From positions 1 to 19,814 of the forward strand of contig CAIWCQ010000473.1 in the NCBI GenBank assembly GCA_903911165.1: a stretch of DNA of 19,814 nucleotides, in the 5' to 3' direction. Positions 1-7,609 of the stretch are shown piece after piece. A program made the position numbers and the translations under genes. Positions within the stretch are counted from its first letter, which is position 1. The number at the start of each line of letters is the position of its first letter. A model generated the notes under the pieces. It had not been told where the DNA came from, did no database searches, and was given only the letters and a program-made list of their open reading frames with translations. Source of the DNA: an uncultured Actinomycetes bacterium. GTDB taxonomy: Bacteria; Actinomycetota; Actinomycetes; Mycobacteriales; Mycobacteriaceae.

Positions 1-197
1 GGCACGTAGCCGCGCATGAACGGCGCGATCACCCGGTAGCCAGCGGCCACCAGATGCGGGGCCAGCGCGCGAAATCCATAGGCGGTATCGGGAAATCCGT
101 GTAGACACAACGCAATCGGGCCGTCGACGGGTCCCCAGCTGAGGGCTCGGAGGTGAACCTGTGGTGCGGGGACGTCAATCCATCTGGGCTCGGTCAT
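1..197 (-). CDS. ephC: alpha/beta hydrolase, epoxide-hydrolase-like (3' part outside window)
   Basis: Only the N-terminal 65 residues lie in the window; the reading frame runs off the left edge. The ATG at 197 is preceded by a good ribosome binding site (AGGAG, about 7 nt upstream). The visible part has the first strands of an alpha/beta-hydrolase fold and an HGFPD oxyanion-hole motif at residues 33-37; the HGxP form is typical of epoxide hydrolases and haloalkane dehalogenases. The catalytic Asp/Ser, acid and His are beyond the edge. It starts 9 nt after the stop of the upstream Mce-associated gene, so the three minus-strand genes are probably one transcript. The symbol rests on synteny: in M. 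tuberculosis ephC (Rv1124) lies beside bpoB in opposite orientation. Without the nucleophile elbow a plain esterase or peroxidase-like hydrolase cannot be excluded. Confidence 0.75.
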   Translation of the reverse strand, partial: MTEPRWIDVPAPQVHLRALSWGPVDGPIALCLHGFPDTAYGFRALAPHLVAAGYRVIAPFMRGYV

Positions 198-206
198 CGA
201 TATCTC

Positions 207-686
207 CTAGATCTGATCGAATCCGGCGATCAGCCAACGCCCGTCGACCCGTTCCATGGTCACCCGCACGCTGGAGTTGGTCTGGGTGGGCGACTCTTCG
301 CCGACGGCCGTGGTCTGATCGACATAAACCAGCAGCACCGCGCGATCGACTGCGGCCGACACCACCGCCGCGGCGGGTACCCGCGCTGAGGCCGTGATGT
401 CCTTCTGTATGGCGTTGGGCACCACCACCGTCGTGATGAGTTGCGAGTAGTCGTCCAGGAACCGTCCAGTGAGCCGTTCGCGGGCGGCGGTGGAAAGATC
501 CTCCTCGGCGGTGTCCGGCCGGTAGCTGAGGATGGCGACGATCGACTCGCGCGCTACTTCCACGGCATCGCCACCAGCCTGCTCGGCACCGCTCCGCGCG
601 GTGCCATCCCAGGCCAGCCAGGCCGACGCGACGATGAGCCCGGTCGCGATGACAGCCACCGCGAGGCGGCGCCGGAGAGTGGTCAT
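207..686 (-). CDS. Mce-associated membrane protein (second of pair)
   Basis: Predicted 159-residue protein with a short basic N-terminus, one membrane segment at about residues 8-26 and an extracytoplasmic domain ending in the pattern ..RVTMERVDGRWLIAGFD, the usual tail of mycobacterial Mce-associated proteins (NTF2-like fold). I chose the ATG at 686 because its first base is the last base of the preceding gene's stop (TGATG overlap), which implies translational coupling. A longer in-frame start at 755 would read deep into that gene and add a low-complexity Arg/Gly stretch. Family members accompany mce operons, where they are thought to help assemble or stabilise lipid-import Mce complexes. 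No yrbE or mce genes are in this window, so this is an orphan pair. The family assignment is by pattern; function here is inference. Confidence 0.8.
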   Translation of the reverse strand: MTTLRRRLAVAVIATGLIVASAWLAWDGTARSGAEQAGGDAVEVARESIVAILSYRPDTAEEDLSTAARERLTGRFLDDYSQLITTVVVPNAIQKDITASARVPAAAVVSAAVDRAVLLVYVDQTTAVGEESPTQTNSSVRVTMERVDGRWLIAGFDQI

Positions 687-1201
687 CAGATGAATTCCAC
701 CGCAGCGACCTTGTAGGCGCCGTCCTCTTTGTCGATGCTCACCCTTGTCCGCCACACCTTGGGTTGCTGTTCAGGGGCGCCGCGGTTGGACGTCATGACT
801 ACCAGTGTCACCAAGACACGGCCTTGGTCGCCGTCGACAGTTTCCACGCCGGCTTCCGAGACTGTGCCGACGGACTTCGACTGCGCTTTGCGCGCGGCCG
901 CCTTGAAAGACTCCGCGCGCAAAGCAAAGTCGTCGCGGAACAATCCGGTGGACGAATCCAGGATGCGCTGCACATCCTCATCCACCCGTTCGTAGTCGAT
1001 GCTGGTCAAAGCCAACACGCCGTCCCGGCCGGCTTGGACCATCGCGGCCCGCAGATCCTCAGCCCGGCGGACTTCGAGGTCACGCCAGCCCAGCCAACCG
1101 GTGAGCGCGACAAGGACGGCGAGGGCCCCGAGCACCAGACGGTGCGGCCGCGATGCTGACGCGGGCCGATCCACCGGAAGCCTGTCGGCTCCGTCGGTCA
1201 T
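686..1201 (-). CDS. Mce-associated membrane protein (first of pair)
   Basis: Predicted 171-residue protein: cytosolic head of about 20 residues, one transmembrane helix at about 21-39, then an extracytoplasmic domain with a helical part (about 45-115) and a C-terminal beta part ending ..RVSIDKEDGAYKVAAVEFI. This layout and tail match the Mce-associated family and resemble the next gene, so the two are probably diverged duplicates. The ATG at 1201 is preceded by GAGGAG at a normal distance. It is the first gene of a minus-strand unit with the second Mce-associated gene (1-nt overlap) and the epoxide-hydrolase-like gene (9-nt gap). It diverges from the bpoB-like gene, with about 107 nt between the starts. 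Proteins of this family are linked to lipid/sterol import complexes in mycobacteria; a specific role here is unknown. Confidence 0.82.
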   Translation of the reverse strand: MTDGADRLPVDRPASASRPHRLVLGALAVLVALTGWLGWRDLEVRRAEDLRAAMVQAGRDGVLALTSIDYERVDEDVQRILDSSTGLFRDDFALRAESFKAAARKAQSKSVGTVSEAGVETVDGDQGRVLVTLVVMTSNRGAPEQQPKVWRTRVSIDKEDGAYKVAAVEFI

Positions 1202-1272
1202 AGCGGCTCCTCACTAGAGGTGCGGACCGGATCGCGCGCACCGGGCCAAAGGCTACCGGCCACGGCCGCGGG

Positions 1273-1278
1273 TAACGT
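1273..1278 (+). promoter_or_regulatory. candidate -10 element (TAACGT) for the bpoB-like gene
   Basis: TAACGT fits the mycobacterial TAnnnT -10 pattern and lies in the divergent intergenic region. It would put a start site near 1285 and give a short leader of about 24 nt containing the AAGGAGG ribosome binding site at about 1296-1302. No clear -35 element is seen. This is a pattern call only. Confidence 0.4.
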
Positions 1279-1308
1279 GCGGCGCACACCTACATCAAGG
1301 AGGTCGCC

Positions 1309-2160
1309 GTGTCCGTCGGTCCGGCAGCCGTGGAGTTCCGCGGGGATGCGTCGTTGACACTGGTCGGCGACGAATGGAATCGGAGCCACGGCCCAGGTGG
1401 CCAACCCACGATCGTGATGCTGCACGGTGGTGGGCAGAATCGGTTCTCCTGGAAGAGCACCGGCCAGATATTGGCCGACCGTGGCTTTCACGTGATCGCA
1501 CTCGACGCCCGCGGTCACGGCGACAGCGACCGTGCGCCGAACGCCGAATACACCGTCGATGCTTTCGCCCGCGATGCCGCAGCCGTCCTGGAGCAGATCG
1601 GCCGTCCGGTGGTGCTGATCGGTGCCAGCATGGGCGGCCTGACCGGAATCGTTGCCGCGCACCGGGCCGGGTCGGAAGTAGTGACCAAACTCGTCCTCGT
1701 CGACGTGGTGCCGCGTTTCGAAGGTGTGGGCACCCACCGAATCCGCGACTTCATGTCCCGCCACGTGCACGGCTTCGACAACCTGGATCAGGCCGCCGAC
1801 GCGATCGCGGAATACCTGCCGCACCGCAGACGCCCGCGCAACCTCGACGGCCTGACAAAGAACCTGCGCCACCGCGACGGACGCTGGTACTGGCATTGGG
1901 ATCCGGCCTTCGTCACCTCCGCCGGTGACGACCCATTCGCTGACGTCGAGCGACTCGAGCAACAGGCGATCGACCTTCAAATCCCGATCCTGTTGATCCG
2001 CGGGAAGCTGTCTGACGTCGTCAGCCCTGCAGGCGTCGAAGATTTTATGGCCAAGGTGCCAGGTGCGGAATTCGTCGAGCTATCCGACGCCGGGCACACC
2101 GCGGCCGGCGACGACAACGACGCTTTCAGTGACGCCGTGGTCTCTTTCGTCACCCGGTGA
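1309..2160 (+). CDS. bpoB: alpha/beta hydrolase (bpoB-like, annotated as peroxidase in relatives)
   Basis: Predicted 283-residue cytosolic alpha/beta hydrolase. The oxyanion motif is HGGGQN (residues 39-44), the nucleophile elbow is GASMGG with Ser107, the likely acid is Asp236 (KLSDVVSP) and the likely histidine is His263 (DAGHT). The start is GTG at 1309, set by an almost perfect AAGGAGG ribosome binding site 6 nt upstream. The gene is monocistronic, divergent from the Mce-associated genes and convergent with ychF, whose stop lies 12 nt beyond this one. Synteny with M. tuberculosis Rv1123c supports the name. The 'peroxidase' label comes from similarity to cofactor-free bromoperoxidases; the intact Ser-Asp-His set fits an esterase or C-C hydrolase just as well, and the substrate cannot be read from the sequence. 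Confidence 0.88.
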   Translation: MSVGPAAVEFRGDASLTLVGDEWNRSHGPGGQPTIVMLHGGGQNRFSWKSTGQILADRGFHVIALDARGHGDSDRAPNAEYTVDAFARDAAAVLEQIGRPVVLIGASMGGLTGIVAAHRAGSEVVTKLVLVDVVPRFEGVGTHRIRDFMSRHVHGFDNLDQAADAIAEYLPHRRRPRNLDGLTKNLRHRDGRWYWHWDPAFVTSAGDDPFADVERLEQQAIDLQIPILLIRGKLSDVVSPAGVEDFMAKVPGAEFVELSDAGHTAAGDDNDAFSDAVVSFVTR

Positions 2161-2172
2161 CTGAGGTACCCA

Positions 2173-3252
2173 TCACACGTTGAAGCGGAACTCCACCACG
2201 TCGCCGTCGTTCATCACGTAGTCCTTGCCCTCGATCCTGACCTTGCCGGCTGCCTTGGCTGCCGCCATGGATCCGGCAGTGGTCAAATCCTCGTAGGACA
2301 CCACCTCGGCTTTGATGAACCCTTTTTCGAAATCGGTGTGGATCACCCCGGCTGCCTTCGGTGCGGTGTCGCCCTGCTGGATCACCCAGGCCCTGGCCTC
2401 CTTGGGTCCTGCGGTCAGATAGGTCTGCAGCTTCAGAGTGTGAAAACCGGCGCGCGCCAGCGAATCCAGGCCGCGCTCATGCTGACCGATCGACTCCAGA
2501 AGTTCGGCGGCGGACTCGTCATCGAGTTCCTGCAATTCGGATTCGATCTTGGCATCGAGGAAGACCGCGTCGGCGGGGGCAACCAGGGTCCGCAGTTCGG
2601 CGATCTTGGCCTCGTCGCCCAACACCGATTCGTCGGCGTTGAACACGTACAGGAACGGCTTGGTGGTCAACAGGTTCAGCTCGCGCAGCAGCGCCGAGTC
2701 GACCTTGGATCCCGCGGCGAACAATGTGGTGCCATCGTCGAGGAACGCCTGCGCCGCCACCGCCGCTTCGTGAACCGCTTTACGGTCCTTGTTGTTGCGC
2801 GCCTCCTTTTCCAACCGCGGGACCGCGCGCTCGAGAGTTTGCATGTCGGCGAGGATCAGTTCGGTTTCAATGACCTCGATATCGGATCGGGGGTCGACGT
2901 TGCCGTCGACGTGCACGACGTCGTCGTCATCGAAGACCCGGACGACCTGACAGATCGCGTCGCACTCGCGGATGTTGGCCAGGAACTTGTTGCCCAGGCC
3001 GGCGCCCTCCGAGGCGCCCTTGACGATGCCGGCGATGTCGACGAAGGTCACCGGTGCCGCGACGATGCGTTCGGATCCGAACATCTCAGCCAGCCGGGCC
3101 AGCCTGGCGTCGGGCAGCGCAACCACACCCTCATTGGGCTCGATGGTGGCGAAGGGGTAGTTGGCCGCCAGTACATTGTTGCGGGTCAGCGCATTGAACA
3201 AGGTCGATTTTCCGACGTTGGGCAGACCGACGATTCCCAGGCTCAAGCTCAC
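2173..3252 (-). CDS. ychF: YchF/OLA1-type redox-regulated ATPase
   Basis: Predicted 359-residue P-loop protein of normal family length. The sequence opens with the G1 motif GLPNVGKST (residues 9-17), then G3 as DIAG (72-75). In the G4 position it has NADE (205-208) instead of NKxD, the change that gives YchF/OLA1 proteins ATP preference over GTP. A coiled-coil insert of about 130-190 carries many Glu/Lys residues, and the C-terminal part from about residue 275 is the TGS domain ending in DVVEFRFNV. YchF binds ribosomes and acts in stress and translation control in other bacteria. The start is GTG at 3252; there is no ribosome binding site, but TAGACT lies 9 nt upstream, suggesting a very short or absent leader. 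Equivalent to Rv1112 by position. Confidence 0.95.
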   Translation of the reverse strand: MSLSLGIVGLPNVGKSTLFNALTRNNVLAANYPFATIEPNEGVVALPDARLARLAEMFGSERIVAAPVTFVDIAGIVKGASEGAGLGNKFLANIRECDAICQVVRVFDDDDVVHVDGNVDPRSDIEVIETELILADMQTLERAVPRLEKEARNNKDRKAVHEAAVAAQAFLDDGTTLFAAGSKVDSALLRELNLLTTKPFLYVFNADESVLGDEAKIAELRTLVAPADAVFLDAKIESELQELDDESAAELLESIGQHERGLDSLARAGFHTLKLQTYLTAGPKEARAWVIQQGDTAPKAAGVIHTDFEKGFIKAEVVSYEDLTTAGSMAAAKAAGKVRIEGKDYVMNDGDVVEFRFNV

Positions 3253-3261
3253 AGGGTCAAG

Positions 3262-3267
3262 AGTCTA
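3262..3267 (-). promoter_or_regulatory. candidate -10 element (TAGACT) for ychF
   Basis: On the minus strand TAGACT matches TAnnnT and ends 9 nt before the GTG start of ychF. Because no Shine-Dalgarno sequence lies between, the transcript is probably leaderless or has a leader of 1-3 nt. Sequence pattern only; no -35 element is obvious. Confidence 0.45.
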
Positions 3268-3373
3268 GGGGGATCGCCAAATCAGCACCCGGCCAGCGGC
3301 GCACCACAGACCGGCCGTGGGAACCGCGGCGACACGGGAATCGGCGCGGCGGGGTGTCTGCAGCGCCAGCCGG

Positions 3374-3379
3374 TACGGT
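3374..3379 (+). promoter_or_regulatory. candidate leaderless promoter -10 (TACGGT)
   Basis: TACGGT is followed by exactly 6 nt and then the GTG at 3386. This is the classic spacing for a mycobacterial leaderless mRNA, where transcription begins on the first base of the start codon. No ribosome binding site is present before that GTG, which agrees. Confidence 0.5.
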
Positions 3380-3385
3380 CTAGTA

Positions 3386-4450
3386 GTGCCAGCCCAGCGG
3401 ACGGTCGCAGCGGACCTGCGCTCCGCGTTCCCCCACCGTGCGGGGGTGCCATGGTGGGGTGCGGTGGTGATTGCGGTGAGCGCGACGCTGGCGGGTCTGG
3501 CGATTGAAGCCGGCTTCGGTCGCGAGGACCTCGGCATCGTGTTCGCGGTGTTCTACGCAGCGGGCTGCATCGGTGCGGCCCTGGCCGTCCGCCAGTCCAG
3601 CATCTTCACAGCTGTGGTCCAGCCGCCGTTACTGCTGTCCGTCGCGATTCCGCTGGCCTACTTCCTCTTCCATGGTTCGGAGTTCGGCGGGCTCAAGGAC
3701 ATTCTGATCACCTGCGGTTACCCCTTGATCGAGCGCTTCCCGCTGATGCTTTTCACGTCGGTCGCGGTGCTGCTGGTCGGGATGACCCGCTGGTTCCTCG
3801 CGATGTCGCCGCCGTCGGCGGTGTCGGCGGGTGCCACCGAGAACCCAAGGCCCGCCCGGTTCGCCGGGCTCTCGGCGACTCTGTCATCGGCGTTCGCGCG
3901 TTCCAGCGCTGTGCCCCGCGAAAACGCCGCTCGGCCGGACAGGCCGCGACACGGGGTCGACCGCTCAGCTGACGCCGGCCGGCCACGCCCGCCGCGCAGG
4001 CCGCCGGAACTCGCGCCGGAGCGGCCCCGTCAGGGCAGTCGGCGCCCGGTTGCCGCCCGCGACGACGTCGACGGCCCAGTTCCGCGGCGACGGGAGCCGG
4101 TCGGCCGTTCAGCCCGGGGCGCCGATCCGGCGATGGACCCGCCACGGCGTCGACCGCGTCCGATTCGTGAGCCCGGTCGCAGCCCTGAACCGCAACGGCG
4201 CGATCGAAGCTATGGCCGCGACGACCGCGGTTACCCGCCGAGGTCGGCACGCAATGGCCGGCTCGACCCCTCCGATGCTCCCCGGCGGTACCCGGTTCGC
4301 GACCCCTACCCACCCTCCGAGACCGTCAGACGGCGCGGGCGCGGCGACTCGGAGGGCACCCATCATCCGATTTCCCGGGTGCGCTACCGGGACTCCGGTC
4401 CGCCCGAAGCCGACGACTTCGACAGCTATCGCAACCGTTCCGGCCGCTAG
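3386..4450 (+). CDS. DUF6542-type membrane protein with long Arg/Pro-rich tail (Rv1111c-like)
   Basis: Predicted 354-residue protein. The first about 140 residues hold four hydrophobic segments (roughly 24-45, 50-66, 72-95 and 112-135) typical of the mycobacterial DUF6542 domain. From about residue 150 the chain is low-complexity, dominated by Arg, Pro, Asp and Gly and probably disordered in the cytoplasm, ending ..DDFDSYRNRSGR. I chose GTG 3386 because a -10 motif sits 6 nt upstream, giving a leaderless start; the frame is also open from a GTG at 3317, but that extension has no supporting signals and crosses the promoter. Convergent with ispH (23-nt gap). Syntenic with Rv1111c. Function unknown; the highly basic tail could bind RNA, DNA or anionic lipid, which is inference from composition. 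Confidence 0.8.
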   Translation: MPAQRTVAADLRSAFPHRAGVPWWGAVVIAVSATLAGLAIEAGFGREDLGIVFAVFYAAGCIGAALAVRQSSIFTAVVQPPLLLSVAIPLAYFLFHGSEFGGLKDILITCGYPLIERFPLMLFTSVAVLLVGMTRWFLAMSPPSAVSAGATENPRPARFAGLSATLSSAFARSSAVPRENAARPDRPRHGVDRSADAGRPRPPRRPPELAPERPRQGSRRPVAARDDVDGPVPRRREPVGRSARGADPAMDPPRRRPRPIREPGRSPEPQRRDRSYGRDDRGYPPRSARNGRLDPSDAPRRYPVRDPYPPSETVRRRGRGDSEGTHHPISRVRYRDSGPPEADDFDSYRNRSGR

Positions 4451-4480
4451 CGCGTCACGACGCCGTTAGCGCGTCACGAC
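4448..4480. repeat. 14-bp direct duplication between convergent stop codons
   Basis: TAGCGCGTCACGAC occurs at 4448-4461 and again at 4467-4480, separated by 5 nt. The first copy contains the TAG stop of the DUF6542 gene; the second contains the TGA stop of ispH on the other strand. It looks like a small tandem duplication at the gene boundary. No stable terminator hairpin is evident. Confidence 0.85.
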
Positions 4481-5472
4481 TTCGCGCGGCGAATCTCCCG
4501 GGGCAGCGCGAAAACCAGGGTTTCGTTCGCCGTGGTCACCGTTTGCACTGTGCCGTAACCGAATTCGGCCAGCCGCTCAAGAACTCCGCGGACCAGAATC
4601 TCCGGCACCGAGGCACCTGAAGTCACCCCGACGGTGATGACCCCCTCGAGCCAGCCCACGTCGATATCCTCGGCGTAGTCGACTAGGTGCGAGGCGGCCG
4701 CACCCGCGCCGAGAGCAACCTCCACGAGTCGCACCGAGTTCGACGAGTTGCGGGACCCAACCACGATCACCAGGTCGCACTCCGGGGCCATCGCCTTGAC
4801 CGCCACCTGGCGGTTCTGGGTGGCGTAGCAGATGTCATCGCTCGGCGGGTCCTGCAGCGTGGGGAACCGTTCGCGCAGCCGCGCCACGGTCTCCATGGTC
4901 TCGTCGACGCTGAGCGTGGTCTGCGACAGCCAGATGACCTTGCTCGCGTCGCGCACGGTGACGTTGTCGACCCCGTCGGGTCCGTCCACCAGTTGCACAT
5001 GGTCGGGGGCCTCACCGGCGGTGCCGATGACCTCTTCGTGGCCCTCGTGGCCGATAAGGAGGATGTCGTAGTCCTCGCGGGCGAACCGCTTGGCCTCGTT
5101 GTGCACCTTGGTCACTAGTGGGCAGGTGGCGTCGATCACCGAAAGGTTGCGTTCAGCAGCCAACGCATGGACCGTCGGAGCCACGCCGTGGGCCGAGAAG
5201 ACGACGGTCGCACCCTCGGGCACCTCGTCGGCCTCGTCGACAAAAACGGCGCCCGCGGCGGCCAGTGTCTCCACGACGTGCCGGTTGTGCACGATCTCGT
5301 GGCGCACGTATACCGGTGGCCCATGCTTTTCCAGGGCGCGTTCGACGGTCTCGACGGCACGGTCGACGCCGGCGCAGTAACCACGCGGTTCGGCCAGCAG
5401 AATGCGTTTGTTCCCGGACTGCTCGGGCCGGCCGGTGGTGCCGGGAATCCCCATATCGACGGTTGGCGGCAT
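4474..5472 (-). CDS. ispH: 4-hydroxy-3-methylbut-2-enyl diphosphate reductase
   Basis: Predicted 332-residue cytosolic [4Fe-4S] enzyme of the MEP pathway, converting HMBPP to IPP and DMAPP. The three cluster cysteines are present: Cys33 ([10 protein letters not shown]), Cys117 (ATCPLV) and Cys215 (ICYATQN). Substrate-binding motifs are also present: the EIVHN stretch (59-63), SAHG (93-96) and GHEGHEE (141-147) with the acidic residue used in proton transfer. The C-terminal SNS-type loop reads SRNSSNS (240-246). The ATG at 5472 gives a 20-residue variable N-terminus; a second ATG at residue 7 is possible. A -10 motif 6 nt upstream and no ribosome binding site favour a leaderless start at 5472. 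Matches lytB2 (Rv1110) by position. It diverges from the lipid-droplet-type gene, with 54 nt between starts. Confidence 0.97.
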   Translation of the reverse strand: MPPTVDMGIPGTTGRPEQSGNKRILLAEPRGYCAGVDRAVETVERALEKHGPPVYVRHEIVHNRHVVETLAAAGAVFVDEADEVPEGATVVFSAHGVAPTVHALAAERNLSVIDATCPLVTKVHNEAKRFAREDYDILLIGHEGHEEVIGTAGEAPDHVQLVDGPDGVDNVTVRDASKVIWLSQTTLSVDETMETVARLRERFPTLQDPPSDDICYATQNRQVAVKAMAPECDLVIVVGSRNSSNSVRLVEVALGAGAAASHLVDYAEDIDVGWLEGVITVGVTSGASVPEILVRGVLERLAEFGYGTVQTVTTANETLVFALPREIRRAKS

Positions 5473-5478
5473 CCAATC

Positions 5479-5484
5479 AGCCTA
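5479..5484 (-). promoter_or_regulatory. candidate leaderless promoter -10 (TAGGCT) for ispH
   Basis: Read on the minus strand, TAGGCT is followed by 6 nt and then the ispH ATG at 5472. No Shine-Dalgarno sequence is present. It faces the -10 of the divergent gene at 5514-5519, so the upstream parts of the two promoters must overlap in about 30 nt. Confidence 0.5.
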
Positions 5485-5513
5485 CGTTCTCCCCCGAGAT
5501 CAGTGGCCGGTCG

Positions 5514-5519
5514 TACTCT
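5514..5519 (+). promoter_or_regulatory. candidate leaderless promoter -10 (TACTCT) for the xseA unit
   Basis: TACTCT is followed by 7 nt and the ATG at 5527. There is no ribosome binding site between, so the transcript of the lipid-droplet-type gene, xseA, xseB and the next gene probably starts at or within a base of the ATG. Confidence 0.5.
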
Positions 5520-5526
5520 GGTGCGC

Positions 5527-6132
5527 ATGGCAACCGCACCGTACGGGGTCCGTCTGATCGTCGGCGCGGCCGTGACCGCCATCGAAGAGACCCTCAAGCT
5601 GCCCCAGACCATCGTGATGTACCCGATGACGCTGGCCAGCAACTTCGCCCAAATGGTCATGAAGGTTCAGCAGGATCTGGCGGATCTGGCGATCAAGGGT
5701 GACTCGGCCCTGGAGGGCCTGTTCCCACCGAAGGACGAACAACCCGAGTGGGCGACCTTCGATGAAGATTCCGCCGGCAAGGAGGGACACCGGGAGGGCG
5801 AACGCCGGTCCGAGGGGCGCTTCGCGCTGTACTCGGTGAGCGACGACGACTCTGCGGCCGAGCGGGCGGCCAAGCCGACCGCGAAGCCCAAACCCGCCAA
5901 AGCCGCGACGAAAACGGTGCGCAAGCCCCCGGTGAAGCCATCGGTCGATTTGCCCGCGATTGCGGTGGATCTTGACTACGAGTCGCTGACCCTCGCGCAA
6001 CTGCGCGCCCGCATGACATCGCTGAGCGTGGCCGACCTCAAGGCACTGCTGGCGTACGAGGAGGCGGCCCGGGGTCGCGCCCCGTTCCAGACCCTGTTGG
6101 CCAACAGGATCACCCGCGCGACGGCCAAGTGA
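5527..6132 (+). CDS. lipid droplet-associated-type protein (Rv1109c-like)
   Basis: Predicted 201-residue protein. Residues 1-60 form an amphipathic/hydrophobic region ([19 protein letters not shown]..) without a clear membrane helix. Residues about 68-115 are acidic, about 116-140 are a Lys/Pro/Ala-rich linker, and the C-terminal 50 residues are a compact helical module ([28 protein letters not shown]). This matches the mycobacterial/rhodococcal family named after its recovery with lipid droplets; its biochemical role is not settled. I set the start at ATG 5527 because it has a -10 motif 7 nt upstream and gives the family length; the frame is open further upstream but that part is antisense to ispH. 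The stop overlaps xseA by 4 nt (GTGA), so the genes are translationally coupled. Position equals Rv1109c. Confidence 0.85.
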   Translation: MATAPYGVRLIVGAAVTAIEETLKLPQTIVMYPMTLASNFAQMVMKVQQDLADLAIKGDSALEGLFPPKDEQPEWATFDEDSAGKEGHREGERRSEGRFALYSVSDDDSAAERAAKPTAKPKPAKAATKTVRKPPVKPSVDLPAIAVDLDYESLTLAQLRARMTSLSVADLKALLAYEEAARGRAPFQTLLANRITRATAK

Positions 6133-7379
6133 CGAGTGCGCCCGCTCCCGGGAGCGCCGCGGAGAACCCGTTCCCGGTCCGCGCGGTTGCCATCCGGGTG
6201 GCCAGCTGGATAGAGCGACTCGGCGCCGTCTGGGTCGAGGGCCAGCTCACCGAGATCAGGGTGCGAAACACCACCGCCTACATGGTCTTGCGCGACCCAG
6301 CCGCCGATATGTCGCTGAACGTGAGCTGCAGCGCCGCACTGGTGCACACCGCGCCCGTGAAACTTGCCGAGGGCACCCAGGTAGTCGTGTGCGGTAAACC
6401 CCAGTTTTATACCGGCCGCGGGTCATTTTCGTTGCGGCTCAGCGAGATCCGCGCGGTCGGCCTGGGACAGCTGTTGGAACGGATCGAACGGCTCCGGAAG
6501 CTTCTTGATGCGGAAGGCCTGTTCGATCCGCGCCGCAAACGGGCGCTTCCGTTCTTACCGAATCTGATCGGGCTGATCACCGGACGTGGCGGGGCTGCCG
6601 AGCACGACGTCACAAGTGTGGCCGGCGCTCGCTGGCCGGGCGTACGCTTCGCGATCCGGAACACAGCGGTCCAGGGCTCGAGCGCGGTCGCGCAGATCGT
6701 CGAGGCGCTGTCCGCTCTCGACGCCGACCCGGAGGTGGACGTCATCATCATCGCCCGCGGCGGCGGCAGCGCCGAGGACCTTCTGCCGTTCTCCGACGAG
6801 ACGCTGTGTCGGGCGATCGCCGCCTGCCGGACCCCGGTGGTCAGCGCGGTCGGGCACGAACCGGACAACCCCCTGTGCGACCTGGTCGCCGATGTGCGCG
6901 CAGCCACTCCGACCGACGCGGCCAAGAAGGTGGTGCCCGACGCGGTGGCCGAACTGATGCTGGTTTCCGAACTGCGGAGCCGCGGCGGCCGAGCGCTGCG
7001 CAACTGGGTTGGACGCGAGCTACAGGGGCTGAGGCAGTTGCGTAATCGGCCGGTGCTGGCCGACCCGATGCGGCTCGTCACCGATCGCACCACGGAGATC
7101 AACCGGGCCCGGGAAGCGGCGCGCCGCGATATCAGGCGTTCGGTGGCCGCGGAGTCAGACCGCGTCGGACATCTGGGTGCGCGGCTCAATACGCTGGGAC
7201 CCGCCGCCACACTGGCCCGCGGATATGCCGTTGTGCAGCGAATTGACGGCGCTACCGACGGGTCGGCAACCGTGCTGCGCTCAGTCGCCGATGCACCGGC
7301 CGGCGCCCAGCTGCGGATCAGGGTTTCCAACGGTGCGCTCGGCGCCGTGAGCACCGGGCGGGAAGAGGGAACACCATGA
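6129..7379 (+). CDS. xseA: exodeoxyribonuclease VII large subunit
   Basis: Predicted 416-residue catalytic subunit of ExoVII, which degrades single-stranded DNA from both ends in repair. Residues about 14-110 are the OB-fold DNA-binding domain ([23 protein letters not shown]). The catalytic domain has [14 protein letters not shown] (131-144), GRGGAAEHD (152-160), [16 protein letters not shown] (206-221) and [17 protein letters not shown] (239-255), all family hallmarks. The C-terminal half past 290 is Arg-rich helical with a terminal ARGYAVVQR motif. Standard length. The GTG start at 6129 overlaps the preceding stop by 4 nt, and the ATG of xseB overlaps this stop by 4 nt, the usual arrangement for matched subunit synthesis. 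Syntenic with Rv1108c. Confidence 0.97.
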   Translation: MTSAPAPGSAAENPFPVRAVAIRVASWIERLGAVWVEGQLTEIRVRNTTAYMVLRDPAADMSLNVSCSAALVHTAPVKLAEGTQVVVCGKPQFYTGRGSFSLRLSEIRAVGLGQLLERIERLRKLLDAEGLFDPRRKRALPFLPNLIGLITGRGGAAEHDVTSVAGARWPGVRFAIRNTAVQGSSAVAQIVEALSALDADPEVDVIIIARGGGSAEDLLPFSDETLCRAIAACRTPVVSAVGHEPDNPLCDLVADVRAATPTDAAKKVVPDAVAELMLVSELRSRGGRALRNWVGRELQGLRQLRNRPVLADPMRLVTDRTTEINRAREAARRDIRRSVAAESDRVGHLGARLNTLGPAATLARGYAVVQRIDGATDGSATVLRSVADAPAGAQLRIRVSNGALGAVSTGREEGTP

Positions 7380-7609
7380 GCGATAAACAACAATCGGTCA
7401 CGCCGGTCAGCGAACTCGGCTACGAGCAGTGCCGCGACGAGCTGATCGAGGTGGTGCGGGTGCTTGAGCAGGGCGGCCTCGATCTCGACGCTTCACTCAC
7501 GCTCTGGGAGCGCGGCGAGGAGCTTGCCAAGCGCTGCGAGGAACACCTGGCCGGGGCGCAGGCGAGGATCGAAGCGGCATTGGCGGCATCGGAGACAGAA
7601 CAATCGTGA
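7376..7609 (+). CDS. xseB: exodeoxyribonuclease VII small subunit
   Basis: Predicted 77-residue helical protein with the XseB core [20 protein letters not shown], followed by [31 protein letters not shown] (about 14-64). This is the two-helix hairpin that binds the XseA C-terminal rods. Short and of normal length for the family. The start ATGA overlaps the xseA stop, and its own stop overlaps the following gene's GTG by 4 nt. Equivalent to Rv1107c. Confidence 0.96.
   Translation: MSDKQQSVTPVSELGYEQCRDELIEVVRVLEQGGLDLDASLTLWERGEELAKRCEEHLAGAQARIEAALAASETEQS

Noticed and set aside
1198..1980. 260-codon minus-strand frame opposite the bpoB-like gene
   Set aside because: Antisense to a gene with an intact Ser-Asp-His set and a strong ribosome binding site; Val/Gly/Arg/His-rich shadow composition.
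2338..3507. 389-codon plus-strand reading frame opposite ychF
   Set aside because: It is antisense to a clear ychF gene on almost its full length, has low-complexity Gln/Gly/Val-rich composition typical of GC-rich shadow frames, and no start signals.
3831..4469. 212-codon plus-strand frame inside the DUF6542 gene
   Set aside because: A shifted frame of the Arg/Pro-rich tail; composition (Arg, Pro, Thr, Ala) is what a frame shift of that region gives. No ribosome binding site.
6407..7393. 328-codon minus-strand frame opposite xseA
   Set aside because: Ser/Arg/Thr-rich antisense shadow of xseA without domain signs.
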